DNA of 64,000 bases from an uncultured Clostridium sp. (GTDB lineage: Bacteria; Bacillota; Clostridia; TANB77; CAG-508). How positions within the stretch are numbered: the first letter of the stretch is position 1; each line of letters starts with the position of its first letter. A program made the position numbers and the translations under genes. The stretch spans positions 16,211 through 80,210 of the forward strand of contig CAOKLQ010000002.1 in assembly GCA_948469315.1 (NCBI GenBank), in the 5' to 3' direction. Positions 55,259 through 62,960 of this stretch are shown here, piece by piece. The notes under the pieces were generated by a model. It was given only the letters and a program-made list of their open reading frames with translations, did not search any database and was not told the DNA's origin.

Positions 55259-55978
55259 CTAAATAGGGATAATATTAGCAATAATGTAATATCTCTGATC
55301 TGTTGGTCTTGTTTTTGCATTTATATAAGAACAAGTTGATAATTTAACTATTTTATTGATATTAGCATTGTTTTCAATATGAAATTTACTAACTTTTTCA
55401 TAATACTTAATTTTTTCATTAAAATCTAGCGACTTAATATTATTATTTTCAGTTGTAATGCCTATAGAGTAGACACTAAAAACTGTTGCTTCATAATCGC
55501 AATCTGGAGTATAAATTTTAAATTTAAGATGAGAATAAAGGAAATCTTCATTCCAATAATTGCTTAAATCTGAAAACATACTTCCAGTTCTCATATTATG
55601 CCCATATACAATAGTTTCTGCATCTTCAAAAGGTGCTGCATTAGTTGTAAATATTGAGCCATTACTATTATATTTCTTGTCAAATGAATGTTTTAAATAA
55701 TAAACGTCCTTCTCTTTTAAAATTGGATAATTTATATTTGTACCTTCAATTTCAATCCAAGCAATTATATCTTCATTGATTGATTTTAGATGTTCCCAGT
55801 CTATACACTTTTTTTGTGTTTCTTCATTTATTTCAATGGATTCTTCAATTAAATTTTCTGTAGATTCATTGCTTTCATTTAATTCTTTCATATCTTTTAA
55901 CAAAAAATAAATACTTATAGAAAATACTATAATAAATACAATAATTAGAGTTATAGTCAATAACTTCTTACATTTCAT
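55259..55978 (-). CDS. Class B sortase
   Basis: A 239-aa membrane-bound transpeptidase. N-terminal anchor (LLTITLIIVFIIVFSISIYF), then the class B opening DWEHLKSINEDIIAWIEIEG followed by TNINYPIL, catalytic His in VYGHNM, Cys in KLSTCSY, and Arg in RPTDQRYYII. It should join the adhesin to the cell wall or to itself. I take ATG 55978 (after AAAAGGAT) although the frame is open a few codons further up. It overlaps the upstream gene by 11 bases. Confidence 0.92.
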   Translation of the reverse strand: MKCKKLLTITLIIVFIIVFSISIYFLLKDMKELNESNESTENLIEESIEINEETQKKCIDWEHLKSINEDIIAWIEIEGTNINYPILKEKDVYYLKHSFDKKYNSNGSIFTTNAAPFEDAETIVYGHNMRTGSMFSDLSNYWNEDFLYSHLKFKIYTPDCDYEATVFSVYSIGITTENNNIKSLDFNEKIKYYEKVSKFHIENNANINKIVKLSTCSYINAKTRPTDQRYYIIANIIPI

Positions 55979-56291
55979 ATTCTTTATCCTTTTCATCTTG
56001 CATCTTTTTTTGTGTCTGCAAAACTAACTCATCATAGGTATTATCCTCCTCAAAGTATAATGAAATAGATTCTTCCATTGCTCGCCCATTCAAATATCTT
56101 TCGTATGATTTTTCATCTTCATCAATAGTGTAACTTTCCATATCTAATTCTTCTTGTTGTTCTTTTAGAGCATCTAATTGTGTTCTATAATATTTTAATG
56201 CGTTATCTCTGTTTAAGAATGTTGTTACAACTACTGTATGATCTGATTCATCAATATCAATACTTGTGAATATTACTCTATAAATTTTCAT
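55968..56291 (-). CDS. Hypothetical 107-aa ICE protein
   Basis: Not recognised. A mixed alpha/beta start (MKIYRVIFTSIDIDESDHTV, VVTTFLNRDNALKYYRTQL) is followed by an acidic helical C-terminus. The pattern, with a strand, an insertion and a D/E-rich helix, resembles small ICE proteins that modify or regulate replication. The gene overlaps the sortase start. There is no membrane segment. Confidence 0.5.
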   Translation of the reverse strand: MKIYRVIFTSIDIDESDHTVVVTTFLNRDNALKYYRTQLDALKEQQEELDMESYTIDEDEKSYERYLNGRAMEESISLYFEEDNTYDELVLQTQKKMQDEKDKEYEM

Positions 56292-56370
56292 AGAAAATGC
56301 TCCTTTCTGCTAGTATTTTGATATTGTTTACTTATGGATATGGCATAAGAATCACCCCCTTTACTTTATA

Positions 56371-57180
56371 TTAAATTTCTATTTCACTATTATCTGGCAT
56401 AAAAAAAGAAGGCGTTTCTACTTCCTTCGTTAATTCATTTTCTATACTTTTATAATAATAGTTAATAAAATTTTCAATTCGATTTTCAGTTCCTTTATAT
56501 TCATTTTCTCTATTCTTACATTCATTATAAAGTTGTATCAATTTATCTCTACTTACTTTATTAGTTAAATGAAATAATCTATTCTTTACAATTAAAGTAA
56601 TAGCGTATGTTATATCCTTAATTCTTTCGAAATTCTCTTTAGACATATTTTCTACTATCTCTTTAGGATAATACATATCATATCTTTTTAATGCTACAAT
56701 TATTTCATTATATTCCAAATTTAAAAATTCTTCTGGAACTTCTTTTTCTTTATCTATTATATAATTAAATAATCTATCTATCTTATTATTACTTATACTA
56801 TTATCTATTATATTATTATATTGTCCTTTTTGGGACATACCCTCTGTCCCATTTATCGAATAGGGGTATGTCCTATTTATCGCATAGGGTACATCATTAG
56901 GATAAATTCTTCGTTGTATTATTTCCCCTTTATCATTTTTAATAATATCTAAACATACAAAACCTAATTCTCTCAAATGCGAAACCCATTTTGAAATTGT
57001 ATGAGGTTGTGCATTTAATAATCTTCCTAGATAATTATTAGAAGCAAAGCAATATCCTTCTTTATTTGATAATACAGTTATTACTGCATATAGTAATTTT
57101 TCATTTGACTTGATTCTTTCATTAAATAAAATTGTTGATGGAATAATTGCATAGTATCCTATTTTATTTTCATCATTCAT
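56371..57180 (-). CDS. Winged-helix replication initiator-type protein
   Basis: A 269-aa protein. Residues about 1-100 form a RepA/DnaD-type winged helix: GYYAIIPSTILFNERIKSNE, KLLYAVITVLSNKEGYCFAS and ISKWVSHLRELGFVCLDII. The centre is variable and the C-terminal half is helical and Lys/Glu/Asn-rich. Such proteins start replication of the excised circular element. I start at ATG 57180, which overlaps the stop of the DUF3789 peptide (ATGAATGA). It ends DNSEIEI. The remnant at 2746 is a broken relative. Confidence 0.72.
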   Translation of the reverse strand: MNDENKIGYYAIIPSTILFNERIKSNEKLLYAVITVLSNKEGYCFASNNYLGRLLNAQPHTISKWVSHLRELGFVCLDIIKNDKGEIIQRRIYPNDVPYAINRTYPYSINGTEGMSQKGQYNNIIDNSISNNKIDRLFNYIIDKEKEVPEEFLNLEYNEIIVALKRYDMYYPKEIVENMSKENFERIKDITYAITLIVKNRLFHLTNKVSRDKLIQLYNECKNRENEYKGTENRIENFINYYYKSIENELTKEVETPSFFMPDNSEIEI

Positions 57181-57274
57181 TATATGGATCACTTCTCTTT
57201 CCAGCAAGTATTATTGCATATAAGATTAGTGATATATTGGCTCCAATAATTACTCCCAATAAAAATTTTATCAT
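57173..57274 (-). CDS. DUF3789-like membrane peptide, 33 aa
   Basis: A peptide too short for most gene finders. Strong GGAGGTGTAACA before the ATG, then MIKFLLGVIIGANISLILYA, a membrane segment, and AGKRSDPYNE. DUF3789 peptides (MLKFLLGLF.GA..G..) are common in Clostridia ICEs next to replication genes. Its stop overlaps the replication protein start, so the two are translationally coupled. Function unknown. Confidence 0.7.
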   Translation of the reverse strand: MIKFLLGVIIGANISLILYAIILAGKRSDPYNE

Positions 57275-57276
57275 TG

Positions 57277-57741
57277 TTACACCTCCTCATAAATCACTCT
57301 ATTTTCATCGAAATAAATATAACTTGGCTCATTAAATCTTTTTGCATCTTCATCAACTTTAATTCCATCGTGGAGTTCTAATACTTTCTTCTTATCTTTT
57401 ATATACTTAAAGACTTCTTCTTTTCCATATATAAATTTTAATATAAATGGTACATAGTTATATGAAGTTCTTGCTCTAGCAATATTTTGTTCAACTTCTG
57501 GTATATCTTTATTTTTTAATTCAACATATATAGCAATATCTAAATCTCCAATTTTTTCTTTAGTTGAATTTATATATGATCCAAATAGAACTGCTTTCGT
57601 AATTCTATAAATAAATTCCTTATTTTCATTTGCTTCTTTTATTCTTTGTACCACATTTTCTAGTGCTCTTTTTGCAGTTTCTCTTGAATATGTTGTATTT
57701 GTTTTATGTGGTTTTTCTAATTCTAACTTTTGCACTTTCAT
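57277..57741 (-). CDS. Nucleotidyltransferase-domain protein, 154 aa
   Basis: The NTP_transf_2 core is at residues about 45-75: AVLFGSYINSTKEKIGDLDI, with GS and two catalytic aspartates (D-x-D in DLDIAI). The C-terminal half is helical and basic. Stand-alone nucleotidyltransferases of this size are often the MNT part of a HEPN-MNT toxin-antitoxin pair, but no HEPN partner is next to it. It may regulate integrase or replication genes by modification. It lies between the integrase terminator and the DUF3789 peptide. Confidence 0.68.
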   Translation of the reverse strand: MKVQKLELEKPHKTNTTYSRETAKRALENVVQRIKEANENKEFIYRITKAVLFGSYINSTKEKIGDLDIAIYVELKNKDIPEVEQNIARARTSYNYVPFILKFIYGKEEVFKYIKDKKKVLELHDGIKVDEDAKRFNEPSYIYFDENRVIYEEV

Positions 57742-57750
57742 TCTCCTTCC

Positions 57751-57785
57751 AAAAAAATAAAGCTATCTCTTTTGAAATAGCTTTT
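57751..57785 (-). terminator. Terminator of the integrase gene
   Basis: AAAGCTAT / ATAGCTTT with a 10-base loop, followed by T7 on the minus strand. It lies between the integrase stop and the nucleotidyltransferase. Confidence 0.75.
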
Positions 57786-57804
57786 ATATATTCAATTATA
57801 TCTT

Positions 57805-59073
57805 TTATAAATTTACTGCATATTGTTCAAATCTTTCTACAGTATCATTTTTCATTTTAGAAGTAACTCTTACATATATCTCATAGGTCGTTCTTATTGT
57901 ACTATGTCCTAGTCTTTTTGATACTGCCTTTATATCTGCTCCAGATTCAATTAGTCTTGTTGCGTGTGTATCTCTAAAATCGTGAAATCTACACGAAATT
58001 CCTAATTCATAGTGAATAACCTTAAACGGATACTTAGCTGTGGCTGTACCTTCAAATATTCCATTATTTTTTACAAATACTAAATTTACTTCTGGCAATC
58101 CAACCTCTATCTCTGCAAAAGCATTGATTATTTTGATTTCTGGCTTATTAGTATATTGATTAACCACTTCTTTTGCATAATGTTTCATATATGAATCTCC
58201 ATATTCTTGCTTATATTTTTCTTGTTCTTCTTTAAATTCTTTTAACGCATTTGTTAGTGTATCTCCAATATCTATAGTCCTATAGCTACTTGATGTTTTG
58301 CAAGTTCCAAAATACCATACCGTTTTTGCTTTACCGCTTAAATGCCTTCCGTGTGTACTACCATTTTGATTTTTTTCTATTATATTCTTATTTACTGTTA
58401 ATGTCTTGTTTTCTAAATCTATATCATCCCAAGTTAATCCAAATACTTCTGAAACTCGAAGTCCTGTGTAATATGCTGTCAAAGCTGCATAATAAAATGC
58501 GTGATTATTTTTAAATCTATCTAATATCATAGTAATTTCTTCTTTCGTAAAAATATGTGCAGGATCTGATTCTGGAATATCATATTTAGGCAATCTAACT
58601 TTTAATGCTGGATTTTCTTTAACAAAGCCAACAACATCTGTTGCATATCCAAATGATGTTTTTAATACTTTTAATATATTTTTTAAAAAATTTTTTGAAA
58701 AGCCTTTTTCTACATAAATATTATTTACACATTCTTGAAGTGTCGATGTTGTTATTTGTGATAATCTATAAAATCCTAATCTTGGTTTTATATGATTTTT
58801 TATAATATTTTTATATGCTTGTATTGTATGATATTTCAAATTTATTTCACAATGCTCCTTTATCCAATAATCTAAATAATCACTATAAGATAATGTTTTT
58901 GGTGTAAATGAATGTCCTGTATTTGTGTACTCATTATATGCTTTCATTCCTTCATTATAAGCCTCTGACTTTGTTTTAAATCCCGATTTCACCTTTTGTT
59001 TCCTTTTTCCATCAACTGGTGCGATTTCAAAATAGTATTGATAACCGCTCCCTCTCTTTCTCACATTGACCAT
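57805..59073 (-). CDS. int: Tn916-type tyrosine integrase
   Basis: A 422-aa site-specific recombinase. An AP2-like arm-binding region (RKRGSGYQYYFEIAPVDGKR) is followed by a SAM-like core-binding domain and the catalytic domain with Arg in YTGLRVSEVFGL, His-x-x-Arg in FHDFRDTHATRL, and the GHSTIRTTYEIY segment with the nucleophile Tyr. The length and order agree with Tn916/Tn1549-type integrases. It would excise and insert the ICE. An insertion around 240-330 (DSYMKHYAKEVVNQYT...) is longer than usual. No excisionase gene precedes it. Confidence 0.94.
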   Translation of the reverse strand: MVNVRKRGSGYQYYFEIAPVDGKRKQKVKSGFKTKSEAYNEGMKAYNEYTNTGHSFTPKTLSYSDYLDYWIKEHCEINLKYHTIQAYKNIIKNHIKPRLGFYRLSQITTSTLQECVNNIYVEKGFSKNFLKNILKVLKTSFGYATDVVGFVKENPALKVRLPKYDIPESDPAHIFTKEEITMILDRFKNNHAFYYAALTAYYTGLRVSEVFGLTWDDIDLENKTLTVNKNIIEKNQNGSTHGRHLSGKAKTVWYFGTCKTSSSYRTIDIGDTLTNALKEFKEEQEKYKQEYGDSYMKHYAKEVVNQYTNKPEIKIINAFAEIEVGLPEVNLVFVKNNGIFEGTATAKYPFKVIHYELGISCRFHDFRDTHATRLIESGADIKAVSKRLGHSTIRTTYEIYVRVTSKMKNDTVERFEQYAVNL

Positions 59074-59299
59074 AGTTTTACCTCCAAATATTTAATTTAG
59101 CAAATAAAAAAGAGTTAGACATATAAAAATGTTTAACTCTCTTTACTATTATCAATATTGACATCGAGCCTGTAATACAGTATTTTCAATACTTTTATAT
59201 TTTTGACATCCATATTTTAATCTACCGATGTCAAATCGCTGTCAAATGACTATTTTTTATCATATTTAGCATATCGCTCAATTCTTGTAACCCTTGATA
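59074..59299. other. Right ICE junction with integrase arm-like repeats
   Basis: Between integrase and secA. It holds a terminator and repeated GACATC elements: GACATCGA (59160-59167), GACATCCA (59204-59211) and CGATGTCAA (59227-59235, inverted), then TGTCAAATGAC. These resemble integrase arm or core sites. The att duplication itself was not found by eye. Confidence 0.5.
59105..59140 (-). terminator. Terminator between secA and the integrase
   Basis: A 12-bp near-perfect stem AGAGTTAGACAT / ATGTTTAACTCT followed by T6 on the minus strand. It stops read-through from secA into the ICE. Confidence 0.8.
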
Positions 59300-62059
59300 T
59301 TACTGATTTCTTCCACAGCAGTTTTTATACTTCTTCCCACTTCCACAAGGACATGGATCATTTCTTCCTACTTTTGGTTCTTCATTTACAACTGTTTTAT
59401 TCATTCCACCTTCTTTTTGAGAGTATTTTCCATCAACTAGGTTTATTGCTGTGTCTTGCAGTCCCTCAGCTGTTATTTTAGCAGCCTCAGTTCTTTTTAC
59501 ATCTCCTGCTCTTTGTACATTTGAAAGTATTTTTACTACATCTATTTTTATGTCTTCATTCATTTGCTCAAACATGTCTGTTCCTTCTATTCTGTATTGT
59601 ACAACTGGATCTTTTTGTGCATATGCACGTAGTCCTATACCATTTTTTAATTCGTCCATATTGTCTATATGGTCCATCCATTTTTGATCAACTACTTTTA
59701 ATACTACTACTCTTTCTAGTTCTCTTAATTCATTTTCTCCAAATTCTTTTTCTTTTTGTTCATAATTTGAAATAACTTTTTGTTTTAGTTCTTCTATTAG
59801 CTCTGTAGCATTTACTTCATCATTTTCTTTTATGCTATCAAGATTTGTTATTCCAAATGTAACTTGTATTTCTTGTAATAATCCTTCTAGGTTTAATTCT
59901 TCTCCTTCTGCTAGAGATGTATATGCTTGCACTACATTTTCTATTACTTGGTCAAACATATTTAATATGTTTTGTTTTAGATTTTCTCCATCTAGTACTT
60001 GTCTTCTTTGTTTGTATATTATTTCTCTTTGTGCATTCATAACATCATCATATTTTAATACATTTTTTCTTATACTAAAGTTTCTACCTTCAACTCTTTT
60101 TTGTGCTTTTTCAACACCATGTGATACCATTTTTACTTCTATTGGTAAGTCTTCACTTGCTCCTAATGTGTTATATAGGCTTGTTATTCTGTCTCCTCCA
60201 AATATTTTCATTAGGTCATCATCTAGTGCTATATAAAATCTTGATTCACCTTTGTCTCCTTGACGGCCACTACGTCCACGTAATTGGTTGTCTATTCTTC
60301 TTGATTCATGTCTTTCTGTACCAATTATTTTTAGTCCACCAGCTTCTATTACTTTTTGTTTTTCTTCTTTTATTTGTTCTTCAAATTTATCGTTTAGCTC
60401 TTTAAATTTTTGTCTTGCATCTAAAATTTCTTTATCTTCTGTTTCGTTAAATGCTGTTGCTTGTTCTATTAGCTCTGATGAATATTTTTGTTTTCTCATT
60501 TCTTGTTTTGCTAAATATTCACTGTTTCCTCCAAGCATAATATCTGTACCACGTCCTGCCATGTTTGTTGCAATTGTTACTGCTCCAAGTTTTCCTGCTT
60601 GAGCTACTATTTCTGCTTCTTGTTCATGGAATTTAGCATTTAATACAACATGTCTTATTCTTTCTTTCGTTAATATTTTACTTAATTTCTCAGATTTTTC
60701 TATTGATACTGTACCAATTAATACTGGTTGTCCTTTTTCATAGCTTTCTTTTACTTCTTTTACTACTGCTCTAAATTTTGCATCTTCGTTTTTGTATATA
60801 ATATCAACATGATCATCTCTTACCATTGGTTTATTTGTTGGTATTTCTACAACGTCTAAGTTATAAATTTCCTCAAATTCTTCTTCTTCTGTCATTGCAG
60901 TACCTGTCATACCTGCTAATTTATCATACATTCTAAAATAGTTTTGGAATGTAATTGTTGCAAGTGTTTTAGATTCATCTGCAATTTTAACTCTTTCTTT
61001 TGCTTCTATTGCTTGATGAAGACCATTATTGTATCTTCTTCCATACATTATACGTCCTGTAAATTCATCTACTATAAGAACTTCTCCATCTTTTACGATG
61101 TAGTCTATATCTTTTTTCATAACTCCATGTGCACGAAGTGCTTGGTTCACATTGTGTACTAGTTCTGAATTTTCTATATCATTAAAGTTTTCTAGTCCAA
61201 ATTCTTTTTCTGCTTTTTCTATACCTTTTTGTGTAAGTGATGCTGATTTTGCCTTTAGGTCTACTATATAATCATATTTTTCATTATCTTCTGCTTGGTC
61301 AAAGTCTTTTACATCTTCTTCTACTATGATTTTTGCTTCTAGTTTTCTTACAAAACTATCTGCTTTTTTATAAAGGTCAGATGATTTATTTGCTCTACCT
61401 GAAATAATAAGTGGTGTACGAGCTTCATCAATTAAAATACTGTCTATTTCATCGACTATTGCAAAGTTTAGCCCTCTTTGTACTAATTGGTCTTTGTATA
61501 TAACCATATTATCTCTTAAATAGTCAAATCCAAATTCGTTATTTGTTCCATATGTTATATCACAACTATATGCTTGTTGTTTTTCAGCTGGATTCATTCC
61601 TGCAATACAAAGTCCAACTGTTAGTCCTAAAAATTTATATAATTTTCCCATCCATTCACTATCTCTTTTTGCTAGATAGTCATTAACTGTAATTACATGA
61701 ACTCCTTTTCCTGTTAGTGCATTTAAGTATACTGGAAGTGTTGCAACTAATGTTTTTCCTTCACCTGTTTTCATTTCTGCAATTCTACCTTGATGCAGAA
61801 TAATTCCACCTATTAATTGCACATCAAAGTGTCTCATTCCTAAAACTCTTTTAGAAGCTTCTCTAACTACTGCAAAAGCTTCTGGTAATATATCATCTAA
61901 AGTTTTTCCACTTTCTAATTCTTTCTTAAAATAATTTGTTTTTTCTTTTAACTGACTATCAGTTAATTTACTAATTTCTTCTTCTAAGCCATTTATTTTA
62001 TCTACTAATGGCATTACTCTTTTTACTTCTTTTTCACTGTATGTTTTAAACAATTTCAT
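59300..62059 (-). CDS. secA: Protein translocase ATPase SecA
   Basis: A 919-aa motor of the Sec pathway. It has the Walker A region [19 protein letters not shown] and the DEAD-box-type Walker [21 protein letters not shown]. The PPXD, helical-scaffold and second nucleotide-binding domains follow ([31 protein letters not shown]). It ends in the zinc-binding SecB-interaction tail ([17 protein letters not shown]). Its usual downstream partner in Firmicutes is prfB; the ICE lies between them here. It has a GGAGG-type site and no CGG codons. Confidence 0.98.
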   Translation of the reverse strand: MKLFKTYSEKEVKRVMPLVDKINGLEEEISKLTDSQLKEKTNYFKKELESGKTLDDILPEAFAVVREASKRVLGMRHFDVQLIGGIILHQGRIAEMKTGEGKTLVATLPVYLNALTGKGVHVITVNDYLAKRDSEWMGKLYKFLGLTVGLCIAGMNPAEKQQAYSCDITYGTNNEFGFDYLRDNMVIYKDQLVQRGLNFAIVDEIDSILIDEARTPLIISGRANKSSDLYKKADSFVRKLEAKIIVEEDVKDFDQAEDNEKYDYIVDLKAKSASLTQKGIEKAEKEFGLENFNDIENSELVHNVNQALRAHGVMKKDIDYIVKDGEVLIVDEFTGRIMYGRRYNNGLHQAIEAKERVKIADESKTLATITFQNYFRMYDKLAGMTGTAMTEEEEFEEIYNLDVVEIPTNKPMVRDDHVDIIYKNEDAKFRAVVKEVKESYEKGQPVLIGTVSIEKSEKLSKILTKERIRHVVLNAKFHEQEAEIVAQAGKLGAVTIATNMAGRGTDIMLGGNSEYLAKQEMRKQKYSSELIEQATAFNETEDKEILDARQKFKELNDKFEEQIKEEKQKVIEAGGLKIIGTERHESRRIDNQLRGRSGRQGDKGESRFYIALDDDLMKIFGGDRITSLYNTLGASEDLPIEVKMVSHGVEKAQKRVEGRNFSIRKNVLKYDDVMNAQREIIYKQRRQVLDGENLKQNILNMFDQVIENVVQAYTSLAEGEELNLEGLLQEIQVTFGITNLDSIKENDEVNATELIEELKQKVISNYEQKEKEFGENELRELERVVVLKVVDQKWMDHIDNMDELKNGIGLRAYAQKDPVVQYRIEGTDMFEQMNEDIKIDVVKILSNVQRAGDVKRTEAAKITAEGLQDTAINLVDGKYSQKEGGMNKTVVNEEPKVGRNDPCPCGSGKKYKNCCGRNQ

Positions 62060-62249
62060 TTGTTATTTGCCTCCTACTTTTTATGATTTTCTCTTGTACT
62101 ATAACACTAAAATATTCTTTATGCAATATAAATTATCAAAAAATTGTAAAAATTTGTAAATTTTGTTATCATTCATATTCTGACAATCATATTTATTGAA
62201 TAAAATATGTTTTACTACATATATATTATAACAAAGGTTGGTGTAATTT

Positions 62250-62786
62250 ATGAGGATATATAATTTAAAAATAAATGGTTCGAAAACTTTTAAAATAATT
62301 GGAACTATTATATGTGTAATAGTTGTTATCTTGCTTATTTTTGCAATTTGGAAAGTTTTTGGTATGGCTAAAAATGAAGGTGCTTGTAAAGATTTAGATG
62401 ATCTTTCTATTATTCAAAGTAGTAATTACACAAATATTTTAAAATCTACACATGATAATTTAGATAATTATATTGGTAAAAAAGTAAATTTTTCTGGATA
62501 TGTATATAGAATTTATGATTTTAAAGATAATGAATTCGTTTTAGCTCGTGATATGGTTATAAGTTCAGATAATCAAACAGTTGTAGTTGGTTTTTTATGT
62601 GATAGTAAAAATGCTAAAGATTTTGAAGATGGTACATGGGTTGAAATTATAGGTGAAATAGCCAAGGGTGATTATCATGGAGAAATTCCAATTATAAAAA
62701 TTTTAGATATGAAAAAATGTGAAAAACCAAATGATAGCTTTGTATATCCACCAGATGACACATATTTGCAAACACCTGAGATTTAA
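62250..62786 (+). CDS. Membrane-anchored OB-fold-like protein, TIGR03943/DUF1980 type
   Basis: A 178-aa protein transcribed away from secA. One anchor helix (IIGTIICVIVVILLIFAIW) precedes a globular domain with the family-typical YIGKKVNFSGYVYRIYDFK, FVLARDMVISSDNQTVVVGF, GTWVEIIGEIAKGDYHGEIP and KKCEKPNDSFVYPP. This corresponds to the C-terminal domain of the TIGR03943 family, which normally carries an additional N-terminal membrane domain and is often linked to YcgR/permease pairs in metal or stress contexts. A function is not established. Start after AAAGGTTGGTG. Confidence 0.65.
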   Translation: MRIYNLKINGSKTFKIIGTIICVIVVILLIFAIWKVFGMAKNEGACKDLDDLSIIQSSNYTNILKSTHDNLDNYIGKKVNFSGYVYRIYDFKDNEFVLARDMVISSDNQTVVVGFLCDSKNAKDFEDGTWVEIIGEIAKGDYHGEIPIIKILDMKKCEKPNDSFVYPPDDTYLQTPEI

Positions 62787-62801
62787 AAATACATTATATC
62801 T

Positions 62802-62949
62802 AAACTAAGTATATATTTATATGCAGCAACAATTCGGGGGGACCGACAAATTACAAACTATTAAAATAAAGAAATTTAAGCATCAATTTCTTTATTTTCT
62901 ATAGTTTGTATGCAGTTGGGAGTTGCTAATATAAATATATACTTAGTTT
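62802..62949. ncRNA. 148-nt near-palindromic structured element
   Basis: Outer arms AAACTAAGTATATATTTATAT (62802-62822) and its exact complement (62929-62949) give a 21-bp perfect stem, extended by GCAAC/GTTGC. An internal loop carries AATTCGGGGGGACCGACA. CCGAC pairs with GTTGG, and an inner stem of about 23 bp (ACAAACTAT.., 62853 to 62909) closes on TAAGCATC. It lies between convergent genes, so a very long bidirectional terminator, a small RNA or a MITE-like insertion are all possible. Confidence 0.6.
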
Positions 62950-62960
62950 TTTATAAATAA

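Larger units (their letters stand above)
18905..59290 (-). mobile_element. Integrative and conjugative element, about 40 kb
   Basis: A continuous leftward-transcribed block with a Tn916-type tyrosine integrase at the right end, replication and primase genes, class B sortase and large adhesin, complete type IV secretion core (VirB2, VirB3/PrgI, VirB4, VirB6, NlpC/P60 hydrolase, VirD4), accessory genes, MobC and relaxase, and a DNA methyltransferase at the left end. It separates secA from prfB, which are neighbours in many Firmicutes. Exact ends are uncertain because no att duplication was found by eye. No excisionase or repressor gene is apparent. Four transfer-related genes are interrupted by +1 shifts at CGGA. 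Confidence 0.9.

Noticed and set aside
57277..57741. HEPN-MNT toxin-antitoxin pair
   Set aside because: The nucleotidyltransferase has no adjacent HEPN-like partner; neighbours are a DUF3789 peptide and the integrase.
18905..59290. att direct repeat bounding the ICE
   Set aside because: I compared 18900-19010 with 59150-59300 by eye. Only short A/T-rich matches such as GACT..TTTTTTAT were seen, which is not enough to call the ends.
59832..60236. 134-codon plus-strand frame inside secA
   Set aside because: Antisense shadow of secA; no start signal and no domain.
62802..62949. tRNA or known riboswitch
   Set aside because: No T-loop GTTCRA with acceptor stem, no anticodon arm, and it lies downstream of genes on both sides. 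I also looked for tRNA genes with enlarged anticodon loops that might read CGGA and saw none in the window.
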